Assembly (NCBI GenBank): GCA_046295175.1
Contig: JBKBNY010000019.1
Location: 1 to 61,486, forward strand
Direction of reading: 5' to 3'
From: JALOLV01 sp046295175
GTDB lineage: Bacteria; Bacteroidota; Bacteroidia; Cytophagales; Spirosomataceae
Length of the DNA: 61,486 nucleotides
In this document: positions 25,149-32,781 of the stretch, one piece after another
Position numbering within the stretch: the first letter of the stretch is position 1
Layout: every line of letters starts with the position of its first letter
The notes under the pieces: model-generated
Told to the model about the DNA's origin: nothing
What the model saw: only the letters and a program-made list of their open reading frames with translations
Database searches by the model: none
Program-made: the position numbers and the translations under genes

Positions 25149-26456
25149 ATGACACTATTAGAACGAATCAAGCAATTCATTCGCAAAGATGAAATCGACG
25201 ACCAACGCAATTATCTATACGTCGAAAATCAGGGCAATTCGCAGTTTACGGATAGTAGTTTACAGGCCAATGTAAGCCAAAATCCAATTTCGCCAATACC
25301 AAATCAGCAGTTTGCAGCCAATAATTTGCAATCAAATATAGCTACAAACCAAACACCAGTTTCGCAACCTGCTTTTGTGTCAAATCAAGGAGCTGCCACT
25401 CAGCCGATTCCGACCCAGCAGTATGTCGTGAATAATCAGCAGCCAAATGTAGCTGCCAACCAAGCACCAATAACTCAACCGATTGTAACGGGGCAGTATT
25501 CTACAATTAATTGGCAACCCGAAATTCAGAATCCAAAATCTGAACTCGAATTGCCTCATTGGCTCGAAAACGAAGACGCCCTTCGTGATGAAGGTGTGAT
25601 TTTTGGTTTGTCGGATTCAAAAGCCGAGGAGAAAATCGCGGTTATTCGCACAATATTCTCCCATCAATCGGCCGATTTAGAAAAAGAGATTGAGCAATAC
25701 AACGAAAAAATCGGTGAACTCAATTTATTTATCGAGCAGAAAGAGACCCGAATCAACGAATTGACCGAAAAAGCAAGGGTTTTAGAAGAAAAAGAAAAGC
25801 AGATTCATCAGCTTCCACGCACACTCGCTGGTTTGTTGCTTTCATTGGCCATGTGCATCGGTAATTACTATTTGATAGAAGAAACGCTCCGTTCATCGTA
25901 TCAGCAAAACCACTTTTTTATTGCGTTAGGAGTATTTTTAGCTGGGATGTTCAATCTTTTTGGTAGGATTTCATTCTTTCACGACACCGATAGTGAGGTT
26001 TCGTGGCGACGTGCCTTAGAAGAAATCGGGATGCCGTTTGCGGCTTCGTTCTTCGTATTTGTACACGCCATTGAGAGTCTTAGTTTGGTTCGCTCACTTG
26101 CGTTACTGTTTTTTGTTTTCTTCTTGTTTTTGTTTGCGGGTAAATTGTTATTAAGTAATATGACAGTTACCAAAGACGATTTGATGAAATGGATTGGTAA
26201 TCAGCAACTTAACAAAGACAAAAATAAGAAAACGGAGTCTTGGGATGTTGAAATCAATCAACTCAAAAACGAAATTGATGAATTAAGAGTGAAAAAATGG
26301 GAGATTATCCCAATTCTCAATAAAACCGAAGCCGAATTGATTCGGGTGAATGGCAAACGAGATTCGCTCATTAAATTATTTGAAAGTGAATTCAATCTGG
26401 CTCGTGGTTATAAAGACCGTATCAGCGAAAAAGATTTAAAACGAATTATGGGGTAA
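25149..26456 (+). CDS. Coiled-coil membrane protein with Gln/Asn/Pro-rich N-terminus, function unknown
   Basis: 435 residues, not recognised. Residues 1-30 are charged (ERIKQFIRKDEIDDQR). About 30-135 is a low-complexity Gln/Asn/Pro-rich segment with approximate repeats (PNQQFAANNLQSN, PTQQYVVNNQQPN). A region with LPHWLENEDALRDEGVIFGL follows, a coiled coil (about 175-225, KEIEQYNEKIGELNLFIEQK), four hydrophobic segments (about 227-335) and a second coiled coil (about 365-415). No signal peptide. The design of coiled coil, membrane block, coiled coil matches the next gene, 289 bases downstream, so they probably work together. Role unknown. Confidence 0.75.
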   Translation: MTLLERIKQFIRKDEIDDQRNYLYVENQGNSQFTDSSLQANVSQNPISPIPNQQFAANNLQSNIATNQTPVSQPAFVSNQGAATQPIPTQQYVVNNQQPNVAANQAPITQPIVTGQYSTINWQPEIQNPKSELELPHWLENEDALRDEGVIFGLSDSKAEEKIAVIRTIFSHQSADLEKEIEQYNEKIGELNLFIEQKETRINELTEKARVLEEKEKQIHQLPRTLAGLLLSLAMCIGNYYLIEETLRSSYQQNHFFIALGVFLAGMFNLFGRISFFHDTDSEVSWRRALEEIGMPFAASFFVFVHAIESLSLVRSLALLFFVFFLFLFAGKLLLSNMTVTKDDLMKWIGNQQLNKDKNKKTESWDVEINQLKNEIDELRVKKWEIIPILNKTEAELIRVNGKRDSLIKLFESEFNLARGYKDRISEKDLKRIMG

Positions 26457-26518
26457 TCAGCCACAGATATTCTAATTGAATCATTTAATTCCCTTTCGGG
26501 TAATAGAATGTAAAAAAT

Positions 26519-26621
26519 AAAATCACCACTCAGTAACTTAGAACACAAAGTTTCACTAAGAAAAAATCTAACTTAAGTGTATCTATGTGTTCTACGTGAA
26601 CTTAGTGGTAAAATTAAAAAT
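26519..26621. repeat. Imperfect ~100-bp inverted repeat
   Basis: AATCACCACTCAGTAACTTA plus GAACACA on the left is an imperfect reverse complement of TGTGTTCTACGTGAACTTAG plus TGGT on the right, with CACTAAG/CTTAAGTG-type pairing inside. It fills most of the 289-base gap between the two coiled-coil membrane genes. Confidence 0.6.
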
Positions 26622-26745
26622 ACGATTTTATCAACTGTAAGTGAATGATTAAGTCTAAAGTTTGAAAAATTTCTGGTTTCAAATACCATTCCATTAACCA
26701 GTAGATTATTCGCTAATTCACTAATTTGCTTATTTAATTAAGACA

Positions 26746-28125
26746 ATGCAAGAAAACGAAAATTATTATAACGGCGATTTCCAACACGGATACGTGACTG
26801 GGGTCGAAAATATAGATAAAAGTACCTACGAAGGGTATCTTTCGAGTCACGTAAACTTTGAGTGGCTACAAAAACGAATCGACGAGAAGAAAAACGAAGT
26901 TTACAGGATTGATAACGAAATAGCGATTGCCAAAGACAAACGCAAAAGCATTTTTGACCGTTTGCAGGAGTTCACAATCGGGGTCAATACACATTCACAA
27001 AATGTGAAATACATCGAATCTCGCATTGATGAAAACCAACAGAGAATCAATCATTTAGATAAAAAACGTAATTACAACGAGTCACCGTATTCGTTTTTGG
27101 CCGGGATTCTCTATTTGTTGGCAGGTGTGGCATTTGTGGCGGGCGATTTGATTATCTCGCACGAAATTGTGGCTTATGCTCTCAATATCCGAAACAATAC
27201 CGAAGCGTGGTCTTTTGCAATTGGTTTGGCAATGCTCTCGATATTGTTAAAACCCGCCTACGAGCGGTTGGTCGAGCAGCCTTACATCCACGATTATTCG
27301 CCCAAAACCAAAAGAGTTTACGGTGTTTTTCAGGCATTTTTGTTGATTTTTACGGTGGGTACGATGTTTATTTTAGGATGGTTTAGATACGAGGCCTATA
27401 AAACCGATAAACTCAAAGACGGTATCAACAAGCAAATAAAAGCGATGCAGCTCAATGCTCAACCGCTCGACCCAACTGCCATTCAACCGTCTGAAAACCA
27501 AGCACTTATCCAGAAAATGGACGAACAACTCAAGGCTTATGACCAACTCAATATCACCTTGGTAAATAGTCCGTGGGCTTTGTTTTCGTTTGTTTTGAGT
27601 GGGATTCTCTTCGCAATCGCAGGTGCAATCTGTTTGGGGATTGCCTTCCCAATTTTACAAGCGTATTGGTATCGTTGGTTTCAAGCGACTCCCGCTATCA
27701 ATAAATTGAAAAAACGTAATTTAAAACTCAACGAAGAGTTAAAAACGGCTCAAAAATTACTCTCGGAGCAAGTTGTAAATAAGAGTATTTTGGAACACGA
27801 TTTGTCTTTATTGCCAAATTTGGATGAATTGAAAGCCGAGAAAATTGCGATGCTAAAAGAAATCGAGAACTATCTGCAAGACAGCAAAATGGCCGACCAA
27901 GACCGTAGAATTAATACATTCAATGATGGTTTTGCTAAAGGAAATGCTCAAGCAGAAGGGCTTACCGAAGAAGAATATGAGGAATTGCGAAGTGCATCAA
28001 TCAGACAAATGCAAAACGCACAAGATTCTAAAACCGACCCAACTCCGAAGGTTTACCGAAACAACGGATTACGTCCGCACCAAGCACTCAGAAAAGTCAT
28101 TACCGATCAATTCAATCAGAATTGA
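26746..28125 (+). CDS. Coiled-coil membrane protein, partner of preceding gene, function unknown
   Basis: 459 residues, not recognised. A short N-terminal segment with Tyr/Asn (NENYYNGDFQHGYVTG), a coiled coil (about 40-105, KRIDEKKNEVYRIDNEIAIA), three hydrophobic segments (about 112-225), a middle charged loop (about 226-275), two more hydrophobic segments (about 276-315, ALFSFVLSGILFAIAGAICL), then a second coiled coil (about 320-385) and a polar tail ending NNGLRPHQALRKVITDQFNQ. No signal peptide. It shares topology but not obvious sequence with the preceding protein. Such tail-anchored coiled-coil pairs could scaffold a membrane complex; this is inference. Confidence 0.75.
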   Translation: MQENENYYNGDFQHGYVTGVENIDKSTYEGYLSSHVNFEWLQKRIDEKKNEVYRIDNEIAIAKDKRKSIFDRLQEFTIGVNTHSQNVKYIESRIDENQQRINHLDKKRNYNESPYSFLAGILYLLAGVAFVAGDLIISHEIVAYALNIRNNTEAWSFAIGLAMLSILLKPAYERLVEQPYIHDYSPKTKRVYGVFQAFLLIFTVGTMFILGWFRYEAYKTDKLKDGINKQIKAMQLNAQPLDPTAIQPSENQALIQKMDEQLKAYDQLNITLVNSPWALFSFVLSGILFAIAGAICLGIAFPILQAYWYRWFQATPAINKLKKRNLKLNEELKTAQKLLSEQVVNKSILEHDLSLLPNLDELKAEKIAMLKEIENYLQDSKMADQDRRINTFNDGFAKGNAQAEGLTEEEYEELRSASIRQMQNAQDSKTDPTPKVYRNNGLRPHQALRKVITDQFNQN

Positions 28126-28130
28126 TAATC

Positions 28131-28168
28131 AAAACTGTGGCACACCTTCTGGGATGTGCCACAGTTTT
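28131..28168. terminator. Bidirectional terminator between convergent genes
   Basis: AAAACTGTGGCACA (28131-28144) pairs perfectly with TGTGCCACAGTTTT (28155-28168), followed by a T-run on the plus strand and preceded by a modest A-run for the minus strand. Confidence 0.88.
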
Positions 28169-28174
28169 TTTAAA

Positions 28175-28690
28175 CTATTTCTTCTTTCTAAAAAGATACG
28201 CAGGGGCATCAAACGCCATTCCGTTATCAATCATCAATTCTTCATCACAAATTCTGATATTCCCTCTGATAAAATTGTAGGTGTTGGCATCAAACATTTC
28301 GACATCCGAAGCTATCGTAACATAAGAAATCTGATTAATTGTTTCTTCTTTTAAAGTGCAAGTCGTTGAACCTTTCAGCTTGCCATTTTCGTAATATTCG
28401 GCCAATTGCTTTGTAGTACTTCCTGGCAAATCTTTAAATACAACTTTAATATCGGGTACTTCTTTGGTCGGTAGCATCGTAATCATGCCCGCTAACTGCC
28501 ACTCTCCGTAAATTTTCTTTTTAACTTCATTGATTGTCAATGATTTATCGGCAGCTTTATTGATGCATTCAAAATCATTAAGTGATTCTGAAGCCTTTGC
28601 CGAACGAGCAGTTACATCATCATCGGACTTAGTACAAGACCCCAATCCGATGAGACATAAAATTCCAATAGCCAAGATTTGCTTTTTCAT
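28175..28690 (-). CDS. Small lipoprotein, possibly lipocalin-like
   Basis: 171 residues from ATG 28690 (an in-frame ATG two codons upstream is possible). The signal peptide MKKQILAIGILCLIGLGSC ends in a lipobox LGSC with lipidated Cys at residue 19, followed by acidic residues SDDD, so it is probably sorted to the outer membrane. VKKKIYGEWQLAGMITM resembles the I-x-GxW start of lipocalin-like Bacteroidota lipoproteins, and several beta strands follow (TTCTLKEETINQISYVTIAS). Function unknown. It faces the coiled-coil pair convergently and the Gfo/Idh/MocA gene divergently. Confidence 0.7.
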   Translation of the reverse strand: MKKQILAIGILCLIGLGSCTKSDDDVTARSAKASESLNDFECINKAADKSLTINEVKKKIYGEWQLAGMITMLPTKEVPDIKVVFKDLPGSTTKQLAEYYENGKLKGSTTCTLKEETINQISYVTIASDVEMFDANTYNFIRGNIRICDEELMIDNGMAFDAPAYLFRKKK

Positions 28691-28817
28691 AAACAAGGAT
28701 TTGTTTTTAGATAATGATTCTGTTGGATTGAATAAGGTTGGAATTAGATTGAAATTTTCGGGAAATCAATAAAAAAACCGTACCTTCAATGGTGAATTTA
28801 CCAACAAAACCCTAATC

Positions 28818-29903
28818 ATGAAAAAAATCATTTATCTATTCATCCTGTTAAATATTACGAATTCTTTTGCCCAAAAAGCGGTTAGAATGGGCATTGTGGG
28901 CATGACCCACGACCACGTAAATGGCATTTTGTATCATCCTAAACACGAAGGGATGATTTTGGTAGGTTTTGCCGAACCCAACAAAGAATTGGCCATGAAG
29001 TTATTGAAAAATGCTAACTTGCCCGATAGCTTGTGGTTTGGTAGCCTCGAAGAAATGATTGCCAAAGCAAAACCCGAAGCCGTTTGTGATTTTAGAAGTA
29101 CTTACGAACACCTCGAAACAGTCGAAAAATGTGCTCCGCAGAAAATCCATGTAATGGTCGAGAAGCCATTGGCAGTAAATCTGGAGCACGCCAAAAAGAT
29201 TGAATCTTTGGCCAAAAAACACGGTATAAATGTCATTACAAACTACGAAACTACTTGGTATGCAAGTCATTATCAAGCCTACGATATGATTTCGCAGGGA
29301 AGTCTGGGCGAACTCCGAAAAGTAATTATTTACGATGGTCACAGCGGACCAAAGGAGATTGGCTGCTCGCCTCAGTTTTTAGATTGGCTCACAGACCCAG
29401 TAAAAAACGGTGGCGGTGCCATCATGGATTTTGGATGTTACGGAGCCGATATTATGACTTGGTTGATGAAAGGCGAACGTCCGATTTCGGTAACAGCAAT
29501 TGCTCAAACCAACAAACCGAGTGTGTATCCTAAGGTTGACGACGAAGCTACAATCATTGTACAATATCCAAAAACTCAAGGGATTTTTCAGGCCTCGTGG
29601 AACTGGCCATTTGACCGAAAAGATACCGAAATATACGGTCAAAAAGGATTTATTTTTGCTGATAAATCATCGCAAATGCGGGTGAGAATCGGTGATAGAA
29701 ACGCCCCAGCCGAAAGCAAAATTGAGGTAAAACCACTTGCATCGCCCAACAACGACGCCTTTAGTTACTTTGCGGCCATAGTAAGAGGCTATATAAAATC
29801 TGAAAATGATTTAGGTTCGCTCAAAATCAATATGGTGGCAATGGAGATTCTCGATGCCGCCGTAAAATCCTCAAAATCAGGAAAAACGGTAGTTTTGAAG
29901 TAA
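28818..29903 (+). CDS. Exported Gfo/Idh/MocA-family oxidoreductase-like protein
   Basis: 361 residues. A Sec signal peptide (KKIIYLFILLNITNSFAQ) precedes a Rossmann domain. VRMGIVGMTHDHVNG occupies the dinucleotide-binding loop; the usual GxGxxG is not seen and instead a THDH sequence follows. Later family landmarks are present: VMVEKPLAVNLEHAKKIESL (EKP motif) and ITNYETTWY, NGGGAIMDFGCYGADIM (the C-terminal domain Asp/His region, His replaced). Such proteins are usually NAD(P)-dependent sugar dehydrogenases. Export through Sec rather than Tat and the altered glycine loop suggest it may not bind a cofactor in the normal way. Its neighbour is an outer-membrane barrel protein. Confidence 0.82.
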   Translation: MKKIIYLFILLNITNSFAQKAVRMGIVGMTHDHVNGILYHPKHEGMILVGFAEPNKELAMKLLKNANLPDSLWFGSLEEMIAKAKPEAVCDFRSTYEHLETVEKCAPQKIHVMVEKPLAVNLEHAKKIESLAKKHGINVITNYETTWYASHYQAYDMISQGSLGELRKVIIYDGHSGPKEIGCSPQFLDWLTDPVKNGGGAIMDFGCYGADIMTWLMKGERPISVTAIAQTNKPSVYPKVDDEATIIVQYPKTQGIFQASWNWPFDRKDTEIYGQKGFIFADKSSQMRVRIGDRNAPAESKIEVKPLASPNNDAFSYFAAIVRGYIKSENDLGSLKINMVAMEILDAAVKSSKSGKTVVLK

Positions 29904-29928
29904 ACATTTGCTCATTCTAATAACTCAT

Positions 29929-29953
29929 AAGGGGGGATTTTTCCCCCTTTTTT
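29929..29953 (+). terminator. Terminator after the Gfo/Idh/MocA gene
   Basis: AAGGGGG (29929-29935) with CCCCCTT (29943-29949) and a following T-run (to 29953). Confidence 0.8.
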
Positions 29954-30075
29954 AGTTAGAAACATGGTAGTTTGGAGGTCGATTCATAAATTTAATCCAT
30001 CAAATCACCAATTAACCTATTTATTTATAATCCTACAACTTCTCACTTTAGCTATTACTTAAACATTTATCCAAA

Positions 30076-32517
30076 TTGAAAAAAACATCTTTATTTTTCA
30101 TGCTCTCACTCACGTTTTACGTGCAGTGTGCAATCGCCCAAATTGGCAAAATACAAGGCGATGTAAAAGATTCAAATCAGAAACCCATCGAAGGCGTTGT
30201 GGTTTCGCTGCTAAATGCCAAAGACTCATCGTTCGTGAAGGCGGCTATTTCGGAGATTGACGGCAAATTTGAGTTTGTTGCCATAAAAAATGGCAATTAT
30301 TTACTGATGGCTACCAATATCGGTTACAAGAAATTCCTTGGAAAAAGCTTTAGTTTTGACCAATCAGATATTTCGGTTGAAACAATTGTGATGCAAGACG
30401 AATCACAGAATTTAGCCGAAGTGAAAGTTGTAGCCAAAAAGCCATTTGTCGAAAAGAAAATAGACCGAACAATTATCAATCCCGATGCTTTGATTAGCAA
30501 TGCGGGTACAACCTCTCTCGAAATCCTCGAAAAAGCACCCGGTATAATCGTCGATGTAAACGGTGTTATCTCGCTCAAAGGCAAAACGGGGGTTGTGGTG
30601 TTTATTGATGATAAACCCACTTATTTAGCCGCTTCTGACTTAGCCAATTACCTGCGTTCTTTGCCGTCAGGTTCGATTGAAACCATCGAAATCATGACCA
30701 ATCCGCCCGCAAAATACGATGCCGCTGGTAATGCCGGTGTTATCAATATCAAACTCAAAAAAAATCAGATAAAGGGTTTTAATGGTGGGATAAATCTCAG
30801 TTTTGGGCAAGGGCGTTATTCGCGTACCAATAACAGTCTGAACCTGAATTATCGGGTAAATAAATTGAATTTCTTTACAAATATGAGCGTCAATCAAAAC
30901 AATACTTACCAAGATTTGACAATCAATCGTTTGTACTTTACACCCGATGGTGCATATAACTCTGGATTCACCCAAAATTCGTATATCAAAAGGCAGATGG
31001 GTAGTAACAACCTCAAACTCGGTTTAGATTATTATCTCTCAAAAAAATCTACTCTTGGGGTCGTTTTTACTGGTTTTATCAATCCGTTTTATTCGCCAGT
31101 TATCAATCGCTCAAAGATTTTAGATAAAAATAACGAAGTAACGGGCTTGATAACGGCGACAAACCCAACCGAAAGAAAATGGACAAACCAAAGTTATAAT
31201 ATCAACTACGCTTACAAGATTGATAGCTTGGGCAAAGAACTCACAACTAACCTCGACTACATTAATTATAACTCCGAAATGACCCAAAACTTGGTAAATT
31301 CGACGTTTACACCCAATAATAAGCCATTGGGTCAAACAACTTTGTTTTCGTCTTTACCGGCCGATATTAATATCCGAACTGCTAAAATTGATTATACCAA
31401 TCCGCTTCAAAAAGGCGGAAAATTTGAGGCAGGTGTAAAATCGAGCTTGGTAAATACCGATAATACCGCCGATTTTTTTGATGTGATTGATAATAATAGA
31501 ATTCCGAATTATGAATTTAGCAATCGCTTCAAGTACAAAGAAAATATCAATGCAGCGTATGTGAATTATAACCGAGATTGGGCAAGATTTTCGTTGCAAT
31601 TGGGGCTGAGGTTTGAAAATACTAATATCAAAGGCAATCAATTGGGCAATGTCCAGATAAAAGATTCGACATTCACTCGCAATTACAACAACCTCTTCCC
31701 TACCCTTTATTTATCGTATAAATTAGATTCGGCAGATATTCATCAGCTTGGGTTTTCGTTTGGACGGAGAATCGACCGACCAGATTATCAGGCGATGAAT
31801 CCGTTTACTTACCCGCTCGATAGATTTACTTATTATGGCGGAAATCCGTTTTTGAAGCCGACTTATTCGTATAATTTCGAGTTGTCGCACACTTACAAAA
31901 ACTTCTTGACGACAACCTTAGAATACAGCTACACCAAAGATTTGATTCAAGAAACTAACGAACAACGTGGAACGATTTATTACAGTCGCCCGGGTAATTT
32001 TGGTAAGCAAATCGCCTATGGAATCAATGTAAATGCAGGTTTCAATATCACAAAATGGTGGACTTTACAGCTTTATACCGAACTCAAAAGTCTTGGTTTT
32101 GAATCAATCATTTACGGGCAAATCTTAGACGAAAGCCGTTTCTATTGGTTCATTGGCCCTAATAATCAATTCAAAATCACAAAATCGCTCAGTGCGGAGT
32201 TAAGCGGCAACTACCAGACAAGGGTATTGGTAGCCCAGTTTCTGACGATTCCGGTTTGGCAAATGCGTGGAGGATTATCGTACAAAATCTTGAAAGACAA
32301 AGGTTCAATAAAGCTGAATGTTTCGGATATTTTCTATACCAATCAACCCGGCGGAGATATTAGGAATATTGCCAACTCAAAAGCAAATTGGCTGAGTTTT
32401 TTGGATAGCCGAGTGGTAACTTTTGCATTCTCGTACAGATTCAATAAAGGAAAATCATTGAATGCTCGTAAATCGGGAGGTTCTGAAAGCGAACAAAGTA
32501 GAGTGAAGCAAAATTGA
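30076..32517 (+). CDS. TonB-receptor-like outer membrane beta-barrel protein
   Basis: 813 residues from a TTG start at 30076, which places a signal peptide (KKTSLFFMLSLTFYVQCAIAQ) at the N-terminus. A carboxypeptidase-regulatory-like domain follows (about 24-110, KIQGDVKDSNQKPIEGVVVS), then a plug-like domain (about 130-225, LEILEKAPGIIVDVNGVISL, IDDKPTY, IMTNPPAKYDAAGNAGVINI), and a long beta-barrel of the OMP_b-brl_3 type (about 240-800) with alternating aromatic strands (SYRFNKGKSL near the end). It is probably an outer-membrane transporter or a barrel protein without TonB box; the substrate is unknown and no SusD gene follows. Confidence 0.88.
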   Translation: MKKTSLFFMLSLTFYVQCAIAQIGKIQGDVKDSNQKPIEGVVVSLLNAKDSSFVKAAISEIDGKFEFVAIKNGNYLLMATNIGYKKFLGKSFSFDQSDISVETIVMQDESQNLAEVKVVAKKPFVEKKIDRTIINPDALISNAGTTSLEILEKAPGIIVDVNGVISLKGKTGVVVFIDDKPTYLAASDLANYLRSLPSGSIETIEIMTNPPAKYDAAGNAGVINIKLKKNQIKGFNGGINLSFGQGRYSRTNNSLNLNYRVNKLNFFTNMSVNQNNTYQDLTINRLYFTPDGAYNSGFTQNSYIKRQMGSNNLKLGLDYYLSKKSTLGVVFTGFINPFYSPVINRSKILDKNNEVTGLITATNPTERKWTNQSYNINYAYKIDSLGKELTTNLDYINYNSEMTQNLVNSTFTPNNKPLGQTTLFSSLPADINIRTAKIDYTNPLQKGGKFEAGVKSSLVNTDNTADFFDVIDNNRIPNYEFSNRFKYKENINAAYVNYNRDWARFSLQLGLRFENTNIKGNQLGNVQIKDSTFTRNYNNLFPTLYLSYKLDSADIHQLGFSFGRRIDRPDYQAMNPFTYPLDRFTYYGGNPFLKPTYSYNFELSHTYKNFLTTTLEYSYTKDLIQETNEQRGTIYYSRPGNFGKQIAYGINVNAGFNITKWWTLQLYTELKSLGFESIIYGQILDESRFYWFIGPNNQFKITKSLSAELSGNYQTRVLVAQFLTIPVWQMRGGLSYKILKDKGSIKLNVSDIFYTNQPGGDIRNIANSKANWLSFLDSRVVTFAFSYRFNKGKSLNARKSGGSESEQSRVKQN

Positions 32518-32569
32518 TTATATTTCAGAAATTAGCACGCAGATGAAGCGGATTATTCGTTGTGAGTGT

Positions 32570-32653
32570 TCCACCCCACCCAACCCTCCCCCAATGGGGA
32601 GGGCTTTTCAATTAAATTTTACTACACCTCAACATTGGGGATAAGTTAGGGGG
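32570..32653. repeat. C/G-rich dispersed repeat with inverted second half
   Basis: CCACCCCACCCAACCCTCCC then CCAATGGGGAGGG at 32570-32604, and an inverted related piece ACACCTCAACATTGGGGATA then AGTTAGGGGG at 32624-32653. It is in the non-coding gap between two convergent genes. Confidence 0.6.
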
Positions 32654-32721
32654 AAGATTATTCCTCAAAATTTCGTACACCAAAAAATGTTATCTGTGTG
32701 CCATTATTGAAATAGCTACAC

Positions 32722-32756
32722 AAAAAATCCCTCTCCGAAACGAAGAGGGATTTTTT
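32722..32756. terminator. Bidirectional terminator between convergent genes
   Basis: AAAAAATCCCTCT (32722-32734) pairs perfectly with AGAGGGATTTTTT (32744-32756), loop CCGAAACGA. Confidence 0.9.
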
Positions 32757-32781
32757 GTAATTTCAATCTAAGCTCTAATCC

